A stretch of DNA of 63,564 nt, taken from positions 1 to 63,564 of the forward strand of contig NZ_FOBW01000019.1 of NCBI RefSeq assembly GCF_900109925.1, written 5' to 3'. Below, one piece after another: positions 1 through 6,045 of the stretch. The DNA comes from Mesobacillus persicus. Its GTDB lineage: Bacteria; Bacillota; Bacilli; Bacillales; Cytobacillaceae. The notes beneath the pieces were generated by a model. The model did no database searches and was not told the DNA's origin. It saw only the letters and a program-made list of their open reading frames with translations. The first letter of the stretch is position 1. Each line of letters starts with the position of its first letter. The position numbers and the translations under genes were made by a program.

Positions 1-137
1 ACAGGCAGGTTGCCCACGTGTTACTCACCCGTCCGCCGCTAACATCAGGGAGCAAGCTCCCATCAGTCCGCTCGACTTGCATGTATTAGGCACGCCGCCA
101 GCGTTCGTCCTGAGCCAGGATCAAACTCTCCAATAAA
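1..137 (-). rRNA. 16S ribosomal RNA, 5' end (partial)
   Basis: Read on the minus strand, the sequence from 137 leftward starts TTTATTGGAGAGTTTGATCC and continues through the universally conserved first helices of bacterial 16S rRNA (GGCGGCGTGCCTAATACATG, then the GGGTGAGTAACACGTGG segment). Only the first ~137 nt are in the window; the rest lies beyond the left edge. The variable V1 loop is a Bacillus-type GGGAGCTTGCTCCC hairpin. It is the first gene of an rRNA operon transcribed out of the window. Confidence 0.97.
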
Positions 138-262
138 GAGTGATTAGCTCATAAAATAAAACGTTGGCTCATGTACTTCTATAATAGAAGTCATGATAAA
201 TATTGTTTGTTGACGCTTGTTTGTTTAGTTTTCAAAGAACATTCGCTCAAAGCGACTTTAAT
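138..262 (-). promoter_or_regulatory. rrn leader with boxA-like antitermination site
   Basis: Transcribed leader between the rrn promoters and 16S. On the minus strand it holds TGTTCTTTGAAAACT (near 227-241), which matches the boxA-type NusB/S10 loading site of Bacillus rRNA leaders. The rest is AT-rich and includes an inverted ACTTCTATTATAGAAGT element near 175-192. Role in antitermination is inferred from the family. Confidence 0.6.
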
Positions 263-292
263 ACTATAACACGTTGCCGAGCTTAATGTCAA
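263..292 (-). promoter_or_regulatory. rrn promoter P2 (proximal)
   Basis: Minus strand: -35 TTGACA (287-292), 18-bp spacer, -10 TATAGT (263-268). Near-consensus sigma-A promoter about 120 bp before 16S, as expected for the second of two tandem rRNA promoters. Confidence 0.75.
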
Positions 293-339
293 CAACTTTT
301 GTTAAGTTGTTTTGCCGTCATCTGTCGGCGACGTTTATT

Positions 340-368
340 AATATAACAGGCATCACAAATAAAGTCAA
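340..368 (-). promoter_or_regulatory. rrn promoter P1 (distal)
   Basis: Minus strand: -35 TTGACT (363-368), 17-bp spacer, -10 TATATT (340-345). Lies about 75 bp upstream of P2. Tandem sigma-A promoters are the usual arrangement for Bacillus rrn operons. Confidence 0.7.
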
Positions 369-401
369 CATGTTCTACCCACTTTTTTTAAACTAATTTT
401 T

Positions 402-635
402 TTAATAGGATTTTTTTGAGGCGCCTTTTTCAGTAGTCATATACTTCATACATTCAGCTGGAGGTGCAACTCTTTTAAACAAAGAAAATAAGATCTTATA
501 TCTCTCGCTCATAGATCTTTTTACAACATGGTCAATCCGTTCATCTTTCATATCAAACAAGATTTCATCCATCTCTCTTTTAATAAGATACTCTAATTCT
601 TTTCTTTCCTTTTGACTGACTAGAAAACCTAGCAT
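402..635 (-). CDS. Small conserved-looking protein of unknown function (77 aa)
   Basis: I do not recognise a characterised family. The start ATG at 635 is chosen because AGGAG lies 7 nt upstream; an in-frame start at 677 has no such site. The product (MLGFLVSQKERKELEYLIKR...) is charged and predicted mostly helical, with no signal peptide or membrane segment, one Cys and a basic tail. It is divergent from pdaB and points the same way as the rRNA operon, ending only ~34 bp before the rrn P1 -35 box. No hairpin terminator is visible in between, so transcripts could run into the rrn promoter region. Well-formed RBS and codon use argue that it is real; function is unknown. Confidence 0.6.
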   Translation of the reverse strand: MLGFLVSQKERKELEYLIKREMDEILFDMKDERIDHVVKRSMSERYKILFSLFKRVAPPAECMKYMTTEKGASKKSY

Positions 636-768
636 AACAACACTCCTATTAATTGTTAGTTCTTGTATCTTTTCCAACCATTCGCTTTATATTCACAAGT
701 TTTATACATATCCTCATAATTTGCTCATAAAAATTAGACAAGGAGTTCAATGGGACGAGGTGGTAATT

Positions 769-1521
769 TTGAAATTCTTTTTAGTGTTAAATGGAAAATC
801 AATTAAACAAGCTTTAATTATTGTTGTTGCAGCATTATTCACAGCATGGTTCTTTTATGTAGAAAGTATTGCGCAAGTTCCTGTTTTTTCGACGAAAGAA
901 GGTCCAAAAGCAATCTATAAAGGTGAGAAGGATATTGCCCTAACCTTTAATATTGGCTGGGGGGATGAGAAGGCAGAGCCTATTCTCGATATTTTGAAGA
1001 ACAAGAATACCCCCTCCGCTACCTTCTTTCTATCGGGGGCATGGGCAGAAAGGCATCCTGATTTAGTTAACCGAATTGTGAAGGAAGGGTATGAAATCGG
1101 CATACTAGGTTATGACTACAAGGATTATACCGAGTTGGAAGAATCAAAAATCAGGCAAGACATCTCAAAAGCTCAGGAAGTTTTTAAGAAATTGAATGTC
1201 AAGGATATTGAGTTACTCAGGGCCCCTACTGGGCACTTCGACAAAAAAACTTTAAATGTCGCTGAGAAAATGGGGTATACCGTTGTTCATTGGAGTTTAG
1301 ATTCAAAAGACTGGACGAATCCTGGTGTAGAAGTCATTGTCAATAATGTGAAAAAGGCTAAGAAAGGGGATATTATCCTAATGCATGCCTCTGATTCCGC
1401 AAAGCAAACAGCAGATGCATTGCCGGTGGTTTTAAGTGAAATTCAAGGTAAGAACCTAAAAATGTTAACCGTCTCAGAAATGATCGCAAATGGGAAATCT
1501 CAATCAGCAGAGGTAGAATAA
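769..1521 (+). CDS. pdaB: PdaB-like sporulation polysaccharide deacetylase-family protein
   Basis: Chitooligosaccharide-deacetylase (NodB) fold protein of about 250 aa, the usual PdaB length. PdaB is needed to keep spores stable late in sporulation. The TTG start at 769 follows GAGGTGG with 5 nt spacing; upstream in-frame codons lack an RBS. Residues ~14-32 form a hydrophobic signal or anchor segment, so it should act outside the mother-cell or forespore membrane. NodB motifs are altered: motif 1 reads TFNIGWGDE (Asn where active enzymes have the second-position Asp), and the metal-binding HxxxH is replaced by LGYDYKDYT. RAPTGHFD and the late LMHASDS motif remain. Catalysis may therefore be weak or lost. 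The gene sits beside kbaA, gerD, salA and cwlD as in B. subtilis. Confidence 0.88.
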   Translation: MKFFLVLNGKSIKQALIIVVAALFTAWFFYVESIAQVPVFSTKEGPKAIYKGEKDIALTFNIGWGDEKAEPILDILKNKNTPSATFFLSGAWAERHPDLVNRIVKEGYEIGILGYDYKDYTELEESKIRQDISKAQEVFKKLNVKDIELLRAPTGHFDKKTLNVAEKMGYTVVHWSLDSKDWTNPGVEVIVNNVKKAKKGDIILMHASDSAKQTADALPVVLSEIQGKNLKMLTVSEMIANGKSQSAEVE

Positions 1522-1545
1522 CTATCTCGCTTAATAAAGAAAAAA

Positions 1546-1567
1546 CCGTCAGGACTAATCCTGGCGG
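1546..1567 (+). terminator. Terminator after pdaB
   Basis: CCGTCAGGA / TCCTGGCGG stem with a 4-nt loop, one G.T pair, 24 bp after the pdaB stop. A run of A precedes it and a T-rich but interrupted tail follows, so termination strength is uncertain. Confidence 0.55.
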
Positions 1568-1599
1568 GTTCGATTTTCGAATACAAAATTAAATTGGCA

Positions 1600-1950
1600 C
1601 ACCAATAAGCGGAGTTTTTCCGGTTAGACTGCATGATAGAGCTCGATTCGGGGGATATAAGCGGAGTTTTTCCGGTTAAGCATAGGAAAATGGTCCATTT
1701 TCATGCTTTTCGACTAAATAGGCGGAATATCTCCGTCTATTTAGGCTTTTTTTCGTGCTATTTCCTCATTAAGAGGAATTTCTCCGCTTATATTATTGCT
1801 TAGCGATTCTTGAAGATTTGGAAACCGCTGAACTGGTCTTTATTTTGGGATAAAAAATGCTTGGAGCATATGTCTCCAAGCATTTCTAATTTACTTGCCG
1901 AATTAAATTACTGTACGAAAAGCCTATTGCACTTCAAATAGAACCCGTCC
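1600..1950. repeat. Diverged intergenic repeat, copy 1 (hairpin cluster)
   Basis: About 350 bp between the convergent pdaB and kbaA genes that align with a second copy at 62519-62930. It contains short hairpins CGGA/TCCG at 1610-1622 and 1662-1674, a longer one with AAATAG/CTATTT arms around CGGA/TCCG at 1716-1742, and an imperfect one near 1771-1790. Shared landmarks with copy 2 include GGTCCATTTT / GATCCATTTT, TTTTTCGTGC, CTTGAAGA.TTGGAAA, TTGGGATAAAAAAT and AAATAGAACCCG. No coding potential was found. Copy 1 ends at the kbaA stop codon. Confidence 0.75.
1856..1884. terminator. Perfect 11-bp hairpin, likely bidirectional terminator
   Basis: AATGCTTGGAG, 7-nt loop, CTCCAAGCATT. A-run on the left, T-rich on the right. 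It lies between the converging pdaB and kbaA genes and has an imperfect counterpart in repeat copy 2 (62776-62810). Confidence 0.65.
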
Positions 1951-1972
1951 GTTAAGCATTGGACGGTTTTTT
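1945..1972 (+). terminator. Plus-strand terminator overlapping the kbaA 3' end
   Basis: CCGTCC / GGACGG stem with a 10-nt loop followed by TTTTTT on the plus strand. The kbaA stop codon (TAA on the minus strand) lies in the loop, so the hairpin is partly coding. It could stop readthrough from pdaB before it becomes antisense to kbaA. Confidence 0.5.
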
Positions 1973-2614
1973 GGTTGGTTTATTTGTTTTTAACTGAATC
2001 GATTTCCGCTCTTCAAGCGACTTTTCGTTTATCTTTGTCAGCATCAGTAACTGATAAGCATTACAAATAAGCAAAGGGAAGATCATTAAGTAAACCCAAC
2101 TCTCTTCATTTACCCTTAAAATCGGAACCCATTCAAGCACTGTAACGACAATCATAAAGAATAACGCAGGGATAAACGCTGACTTATTCGTTTGGCGTGC
2201 CTTTAGATAAGCCACAATCAAACCTGGAATAAGCACAAGCAGCATGAGACCTATGTATGGTAATAGACTGTCGTTATCCGCCGCAAATAATTCGTAGCGT
2301 AAATATACGAGGTCAAATAGGACTATACCAATTAGGACTACTTGAATGGCATTCCAGAGTTTAACGGATTTAAAAATACCTAGACCAAATCGGTGGATTG
2401 TAAGGTAAGCAAAGAAGCCCGCCTGACTTAAAAGACTGAAAATAAAGCCGACACCAATTAGCCAAAATAAAATAGCGAGAATTTCAATGATGTTGAATTC
2501 CTTGAAAAACCTTGCAAATTCCGCCCATCGCACAATAAATCCTGTAACACCTGTAGCGAGGCCCCCGATAAGCAAGGTGGAGATGAATAATTTTACCCAA
2601 TTCCTGCTTGTCAC
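1952..2614 (-). CDS. kbaA: KbaA, KinB-signalling activation membrane protein
   Basis: Integral membrane protein of ~220 aa with about six hydrophobic segments (residues ~8-28, 40-60, 85-105, 118-135, 150-168, 174-192) and a basic cytoplasmic tail rich in Lys/Thr. KbaA is required for the sensor kinase KinB to feed the sporulation phosphorelay. Identity rests on the N-terminal pattern TSRNWVKLFISTLL..GFIVRW and on its place between gerD and pdaB. I prefer the GTG at 2614, 8 nt after GGGGG; a TTG at 2629 is possible but its AAGGAG is 12 nt away. It is divergent from gerD. Confidence 0.82.
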   Translation of the reverse strand: MTSRNWVKLFISTLLIGGLATGVTGFIVRWAEFARFFKEFNIIEILAILFWLIGVGFIFSLLSQAGFFAYLTIHRFGLGIFKSVKLWNAIQVVLIGIVLFDLVYLRYELFAADNDSLLPYIGLMLLVLIPGLIVAYLKARQTNKSAFIPALFFMIVVTVLEWVPILRVNEESWVYLMIFPLLICNAYQLLMLTKINEKSLEERKSIQLKTNKPTKKPSNA

Positions 2615-2693
2615 TATATTTTCCCCCAATAATAAAATTCACTCCTTGATTGTACCAATCACAACTAGAAAAATCTAGGTATAGACGCTTGAC

Positions 2694-2724
2694 TGCATAA
2701 TATTTAAAAGATATTTGCATCATA
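2694..2724 (+). promoter_or_regulatory. Candidate sigma-G promoter of gerD
   Basis: TGCATA (2694-2699), 18-bp spacer, CATCATA (2718-2724), fitting the sigma-G pattern gnATA / CATnnTA. Lies 37 bp before the gerD start. gerD is known to be forespore-expressed in B. subtilis; assignment here is from pattern only. Confidence 0.5.
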
Positions 2725-2760
2725 AGTGTAGGGTGTATTTCTCTTGAAAGGGGTATGAAT

Positions 2761-3345
2761 ATGTTTAATGGCTCTAAGTTCCTTATCCCCATTTTATTGT
2801 TATTATTAGGTCTAATATCTGGCTGTGCACCTATGGAAACAAGTGGGGAAGAAATGGACTATGATGCAACTAAGAAGATGGTTGTCGATATACTTAAAAC
2901 AGATGATGGGAAAAAGGCCATTCAAGAAATCATGAAAGATAAAGAAATGCAACAAAACTTGATAATGGAGCAGACAGTGGTTTCGGATACAATCGAACAA
3001 ACATTGACGTCTGAAAAGGGTAAGGAATTCTGGAAAACCGCCTTCGAAGATCCAAAGTTTGCTGAGGCCTACGCAAAAAGTATGCAGACTGAGCATGAAA
3101 CCTTGATAAAGAACCTGATGAAAGACCCGGAATATCGCGGAATGATGGTGGAAATACTGAAGGATCCTGAACTGGAAAAAGAGTTGATTACCTTGCTAAA
3201 GAGCACTGAGTATCGCCAACATATGCAAACCGTCATTACCGAAACCTTTGAAAGCCCTCTATTTCAAGCTAAAATTCAGGAGATTGTTGTAAAAGCATCT
3301 GATGAAATAAGCAAACAACAAGAGAAGAAAGAAGAAGAATCCTAA
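2761..3345 (+). CDS. gerD: GerD spore germination lipoprotein
   Basis: Lipoprotein scaffold of the germinosome in the spore inner membrane, needed for rapid response of nutrient germinant receptors. Residues 1-21 form a signal peptide with a lipobox ISGC; the Cys (residue 22 from this start) would be diacylated. The mature part is highly charged and helical, with repeated segments KDPEYRGMMVEILKDPELEKEL typical of GerD, and a Lys/Glu-rich tail. Start ATG at 2761 is preferred over ATG 2755 because AAAGGGG then has 7-nt spacing. The gene is divergent from kbaA and converges on salA. Confidence 0.92.
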   Translation: MFNGSKFLIPILLLLLGLISGCAPMETSGEEMDYDATKKMVVDILKTDDGKKAIQEIMKDKEMQQNLIMEQTVVSDTIEQTLTSEKGKEFWKTAFEDPKFAEAYAKSMQTEHETLIKNLMKDPEYRGMMVEILKDPELEKELITLLKSTEYRQHMQTVITETFESPLFQAKIQEIVVKASDEISKQQEKKEEES

Positions 3346-3374
3346 TACCGAACGAGTATTCGATAATGTAAAAA

Positions 3375-3406
3375 ACAAGCCTTTCCCTGCTTTAGGAAAG
3401 GCTTGT
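3375..3406. terminator. Bidirectional terminator between gerD and salA
   Basis: Perfect 12-bp stem ACAAGCCTTTCC / GGAAAGGCTTGT with 8-nt loop. A-tract on the left gives a U-tract for salA transcripts; a weaker T-rich tail serves gerD. Confidence 0.85.
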
Positions 3407-3416
3407 CTTGTGTTTA

Positions 3417-4478
3417 TCATTTTTCTAAGCTGTTTACAACTTGCTTCGCTACATCCATGTAAATCGCACCTAGTTTGTGATCTTCCTGGTAAACAGATGG
3501 TGCGAAGTCTTCCGCGTTCCAATCGGGTTGTCCTAGTGGCAACCTTCCTAATAATTCCGTGTTCAGTTCTTCAGCAAGCTTGTCGCCACCGCCCTGGCCA
3601 AACACATATTCTTTCTCGCCTGTTAATTGGCTCTCAAAATAAGCCATGTTTTCAATTACGCCAAGGAGTTCATGGTCTGTCCGCAATGCCATCGCACCTG
3701 CACGAGCCGCAACAAATGCAGCGGTTGGGTGTGGAGTCGTAACAATGACTTCTTTACATGCAGGTAGCATGGAGTGAACATCTAATGCGACATCTCCTGT
3801 GCCTGGAGGTAGATCTAATAGTAAATAATCTAGGTCGCCCCACTCTACTTCATTAAAAAAGCTATTTAGCATTTTGCCTAGCATCGGTCCGCGCCAGATA
3901 ATCGGTGCATTATCCTCGACAAAGAAGCCCATGGAAATGACTTTAACCCCGAATCTTTCGACTGGAATGATTTTTTCTCCTCGAACAACCGGCCGCTGAG
4001 TAATTCCCATCATATCAGGAACACTAAAACCGTAAATATCAGCATCTACTAACCCGACCTTCTTACCTAGGCGAGCTAGCGAAACAGCTAAATTGACAGA
4101 AACCGTCGATTTACCAACTCCACCCTTTCCACTCGCAATCGCAATGAAGGTAGTTTTACTAGCAGGAGAAAGAAGGCCCTCATCTGCACTACTACCAACG
4201 CTTTCTGACTGATATTGGGCTAGCACTTCTTCAGGGAATTGATTAAAACGAAGGCCAACTGTTCCAACACCTGCTTCTTTTAAAACATTAACAATTTCAG
4301 ACTGTAGCTGAAGTTGTTCGGCTGTCCCCGTCTTAGCAATTGATATTTTCACACTAATATGATTTTTCTCTTCCTTAATCTTAACCTCATCAATTGCGTT
4401 AAGTTCACCAAGTGTTTTATGTAAAAAAGGCTCATTCAATTCGCCGATGAGTTCTCTTACTTGTCCCTCTGTTAACAT
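3417..4478 (-). CDS. salA: SalA / Mrp-family P-loop ATPase
   Basis: 353-aa Mrp/NBP35-type protein. Residues ~1-85 are the DUF59/MIP18 domain, followed by a linker and a ParA-like ATPase from ~107 with deviant Walker A GKGGVGKST and DLPPGTGD switch region. In B. subtilis SalA represses scoC and so indirectly raises exoprotease expression. Mrp proteins that carry Fe-S clusters have a CxxC near the C-terminus; here the matching stretch (ENMAYFESQLTGEKEYVFGQGG) has no Cys, so cluster carriage by that motif is unlikely. Start ATG is 9 nt after GGAGGG. An extended -10 (TGTTATAAT, 4512-4520, minus) lies 34 bp upstream. It converges on gerD. Confidence 0.9.
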   Translation of the reverse strand: MLTEGQVRELIGELNEPFLHKTLGELNAIDEVKIKEEKNHISVKISIAKTGTAEQLQLQSEIVNVLKEAGVGTVGLRFNQFPEEVLAQYQSESVGSSADEGLLSPASKTTFIAIASGKGGVGKSTVSVNLAVSLARLGKKVGLVDADIYGFSVPDMMGITQRPVVRGEKIIPVERFGVKVISMGFFVEDNAPIIWRGPMLGKMLNSFFNEVEWGDLDYLLLDLPPGTGDVALDVHSMLPACKEVIVTTPHPTAAFVAARAGAMALRTDHELLGVIENMAYFESQLTGEKEYVFGQGGGDKLAEELNTELLGRLPLGQPDWNAEDFAPSVYQEDHKLGAIYMDVAKQVVNSLEK

Positions 4479-4589
4479 AAAAGTAAACCCTCCTCTATTA
4501 TTATCTATTAAATTATAACATAAGGCTTTCGTGACAAGATGTTAATCCAATCACACTTGAAACCGCTTCCTACTATCTTACCTTATATT

Positions 4590-4624
4590 ACCTAAAAAAG
4601 AAAAGAAGGAGCTTTGGCCCCTTC
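4590..4624 (-). terminator. Terminator of cwlD
   Basis: Minus strand GAAGGGGC / GCTCCTTC stem (4605-4624, one G.U pair) with loop CAAA, followed by TTTTCTTTTTT. The stem begins within the cwlD stop codon. Confidence 0.75.
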
Positions 4625-5336
4625 ACTTAAAAATTTTCCGTTCATTTGTGTAGTACCGCATAATCCCCTGATAAATGGAGGCAGCAACCTGCTCCTGGTA
4701 TTGCTCTTGTTTTAACATTTCCCGTTCTGTAGGATTCGAAAGGAAACCTATCTCAACAAGAACACCAGGTATCTTTGAGTTTTTTAATAAATATATATCG
4801 TTTGATGTCTTTGCTTCCCGGTTTGTATTTTCAAGATTTCTCCGAAGCTCTTCCTGAATAAATTTAGCTCCCCGCTTACTCTCTTTATAATGACCCGAAT
4901 AAAAGGTTTGAGCACCCTTCCATTTTGCAGATGGAATCGCATTTAAATGGATGCTCGCAAAAAAATCGGCATCAGAATGATTTATCATGTCTAAACGCCT
5001 TTTAAGATCCTGTACTTTTCTTTTACTATATCCCTTTAATTCCTTATCGGCGAGATCAATATCCGTCTCACGAGTCATCATCACTAGCGCACCCTGTTGT
5101 TGTAGGTAATCGCGGAGTTTTAAGCTGACACTTAAGGAAATGTCCTTCTCAATCCCATCTTCTTTTACAGCGCCAGGGTCTGGACCACCATGCCCAGGGT
5201 CTAATAATATGATTTTCCCGGAAAGAGGAAGGTTTTGCATTTTCCATGCATCATTTTCTTCAAAGTCATACTGCAAAATAATAAATAAAGACATAAGTGC
5301 AATGACAAACAGCACGACCCTTAGTTTTTTTCTCAT
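4623..5336 (-). CDS. cwlD: CwlD germination-specific N-acetylmuramoyl-L-alanine amidase
   Basis: 237-aa amidase_3 family enzyme that strips peptides from muramic acid during spore cortex synthesis, enabling muramic-delta-lactam formation with PdaA. Residues ~5-22 are a membrane anchor or signal; the catalytic domain begins IILLDPGHGGPDPGA. Zn ligands and catalytic residues are visible: His in DPGHGG, Glu in IEKDISL, His in SIHLNA, Glu in VEIGFLSNP. Start MRKK at 5336 is chosen because AAGGAT lies ~9 nt upstream, while the ATG at 5348 abuts it. The RBS falls in a potential hairpin (5346-5399). Confidence 0.93.
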   Translation of the reverse strand: MRKKLRVVLFVIALMSLFIILQYDFEENDAWKMQNLPLSGKIILLDPGHGGPDPGAVKEDGIEKDISLSVSLKLRDYLQQQGALVMMTRETDIDLADKELKGYSKRKVQDLKRRLDMINHSDADFFASIHLNAIPSAKWKGAQTFYSGHYKESKRGAKFIQEELRRNLENTNREAKTSNDIYLLKNSKIPGVLVEIGFLSNPTEREMLKQEQYQEQVAASIYQGIMRYYTNERKIFK

Positions 5337-5345
5337 AAGGTAAAC

Positions 5346-5399
5346 CATCCTTCCATCTTACTCGTCCCATTTTTAAAAATATATGGGACAGGAAGGATG
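5346..5399 (-). promoter_or_regulatory. Long hairpin that would mask the cwlD ribosome binding site
   Basis: Minus strand: outer arms CATCCTTCC (5391-5399) / GGAAGGATG (5346-5354) and inner arms GTCCCAT (5383-5389) / ATGGGAC (5364-5370) with an AT loop. The 3' outer arm is the cwlD Shine-Dalgarno region. It may also act as the ybaK 3' structure. No U-tract follows, so it is not a standard terminator. Confidence 0.55.
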
Positions 5400-5413
5400 T
5401 TTAGAACCTTGTT

Positions 5414-5857
5414 TTAATGCATTTTCAACTTGTGCTTCTTCTCGCCTTTTTGAAATCCCTCTTTCCACCACCCCTCAACATACCGCTCGCATAAATAATA
5501 GAGTGATTCTCCGGCCATTCCTTCGTCCCCATTTCCCCAAAAGAGGAAAAAGTTATATAAGGTATCAATAAGATGCTTTTCCTCGTCATAAGAGCGTTCG
5601 CGAGCCATCTCAAGCGATTCACCGAAATAACCGAAGCGACTATATCTTCCACCAAGTAAATAAGCTTCAATTGCAACATCATAACACGCTTCTTCAATTC
5701 CTGAATTCATAAGGAGGCCAGTTGCCAGCCTTGATGATCCGAATGAAGCCTTTACGCTTGCATGTAGCCTTTGTATCGATAACTCCCGCAACAATGAGCG
5801 TTCATATTTAATTTGCTTTTCTCGCTTTTTCTCATTAAAAGTTGTTACCACATTCAT
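5414..5857 (-). CDS. ybaK: YbaK, DUF2521 family protein
   Basis: 147-aa soluble protein, the standard YbaK size, of unknown function. It starts with a charged helix (NEKKREKQIKYERSLLREL) and ends with aromatic YVEGWWKEGFQKGEKKHK. No catalytic motif recognised. The ATG follows GGGGTGAG with 6-nt spacing. Position directly upstream of cwlD on the same strand matches B. subtilis. In B. subtilis a methyltransferase gene (ybaJ) lies on the other side; here that place is taken by the MFS/TetR pair. Confidence 0.85.
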   Translation of the reverse strand: MNVVTTFNEKKREKQIKYERSLLRELSIQRLHASVKASFGSSRLATGLLMNSGIEEACYDVAIEAYLLGGRYSRFGYFGESLEMARERSYDEEKHLIDTLYNFFLFWGNGDEGMAGESLYYLCERYVEGWWKEGFQKGEKKHKLKMH

Positions 5858-5966
5858 TCAATACTCACCCCTTGCAACTAGTTTGATACCACCTTATCCA
5901 AGAAATGCAAAGTTCTCCGGGGATTCCATTTCCAAATTTAAAATAAAAATCCATTAATAATTAGGC

Positions 5967-5995
5967 TTGAAAAACGACACTAGTGTCGTTATAAT
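5967..5995 (+). promoter_or_regulatory. Sigma-A promoter of the MFS/TetR operon
   Basis: -35 TTGAAA (5967-5972), exact 17-bp spacer, perfect -10 TATAAT (5990-5995). The spacer is filled by palindromic operator 1. Strong when unrepressed. Confidence 0.85.
5973..5990. promoter_or_regulatory. Operator 1, 18-bp perfect palindrome
   Basis: AACGACACTAGTGTCGTT, a perfect inverted repeat lying exactly between the -35 and -10 boxes. Likely binding site of the TetR-type repressor encoded at 7274-7894, by position and symmetry. Confidence 0.8.
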
Positions 5996-6008
5996 GAGAT
6001 TACAAATA

Positions 6009-6026
6009 AGCGACACTGGTGTCGTT
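6009..6026. promoter_or_regulatory. Operator 2, second copy of the palindrome
   Basis: AGCGACACTGGTGTCGTT shares arms CGACAC / GTGTCG with operator 1 but has centre TG. It starts ~7 bp after the expected transcription start and ends before the RBS. Centre-to-centre spacing from operator 1 is 36 bp. Confidence 0.75.
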
Positions 6027-6045
6027 TTTAAAGGGGTTGGATTTA

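Noticed and set aside
402-677. 91-codon version of the small gene starting at 677
   Set aside because: The internal ATG at 635 has AGGAG at proper spacing, the outer start has none.
2484-2792. 102-codon minus ORF across the kbaA/gerD divergent promoter region
   Set aside because: Covers kbaA N-terminus in another frame and the gerD promoter; no family resemblance or RBS.
3410-3742. 110-codon plus ORF inside salA
   Set aside because: Antisense to salA and begins in the terminator region; no support.
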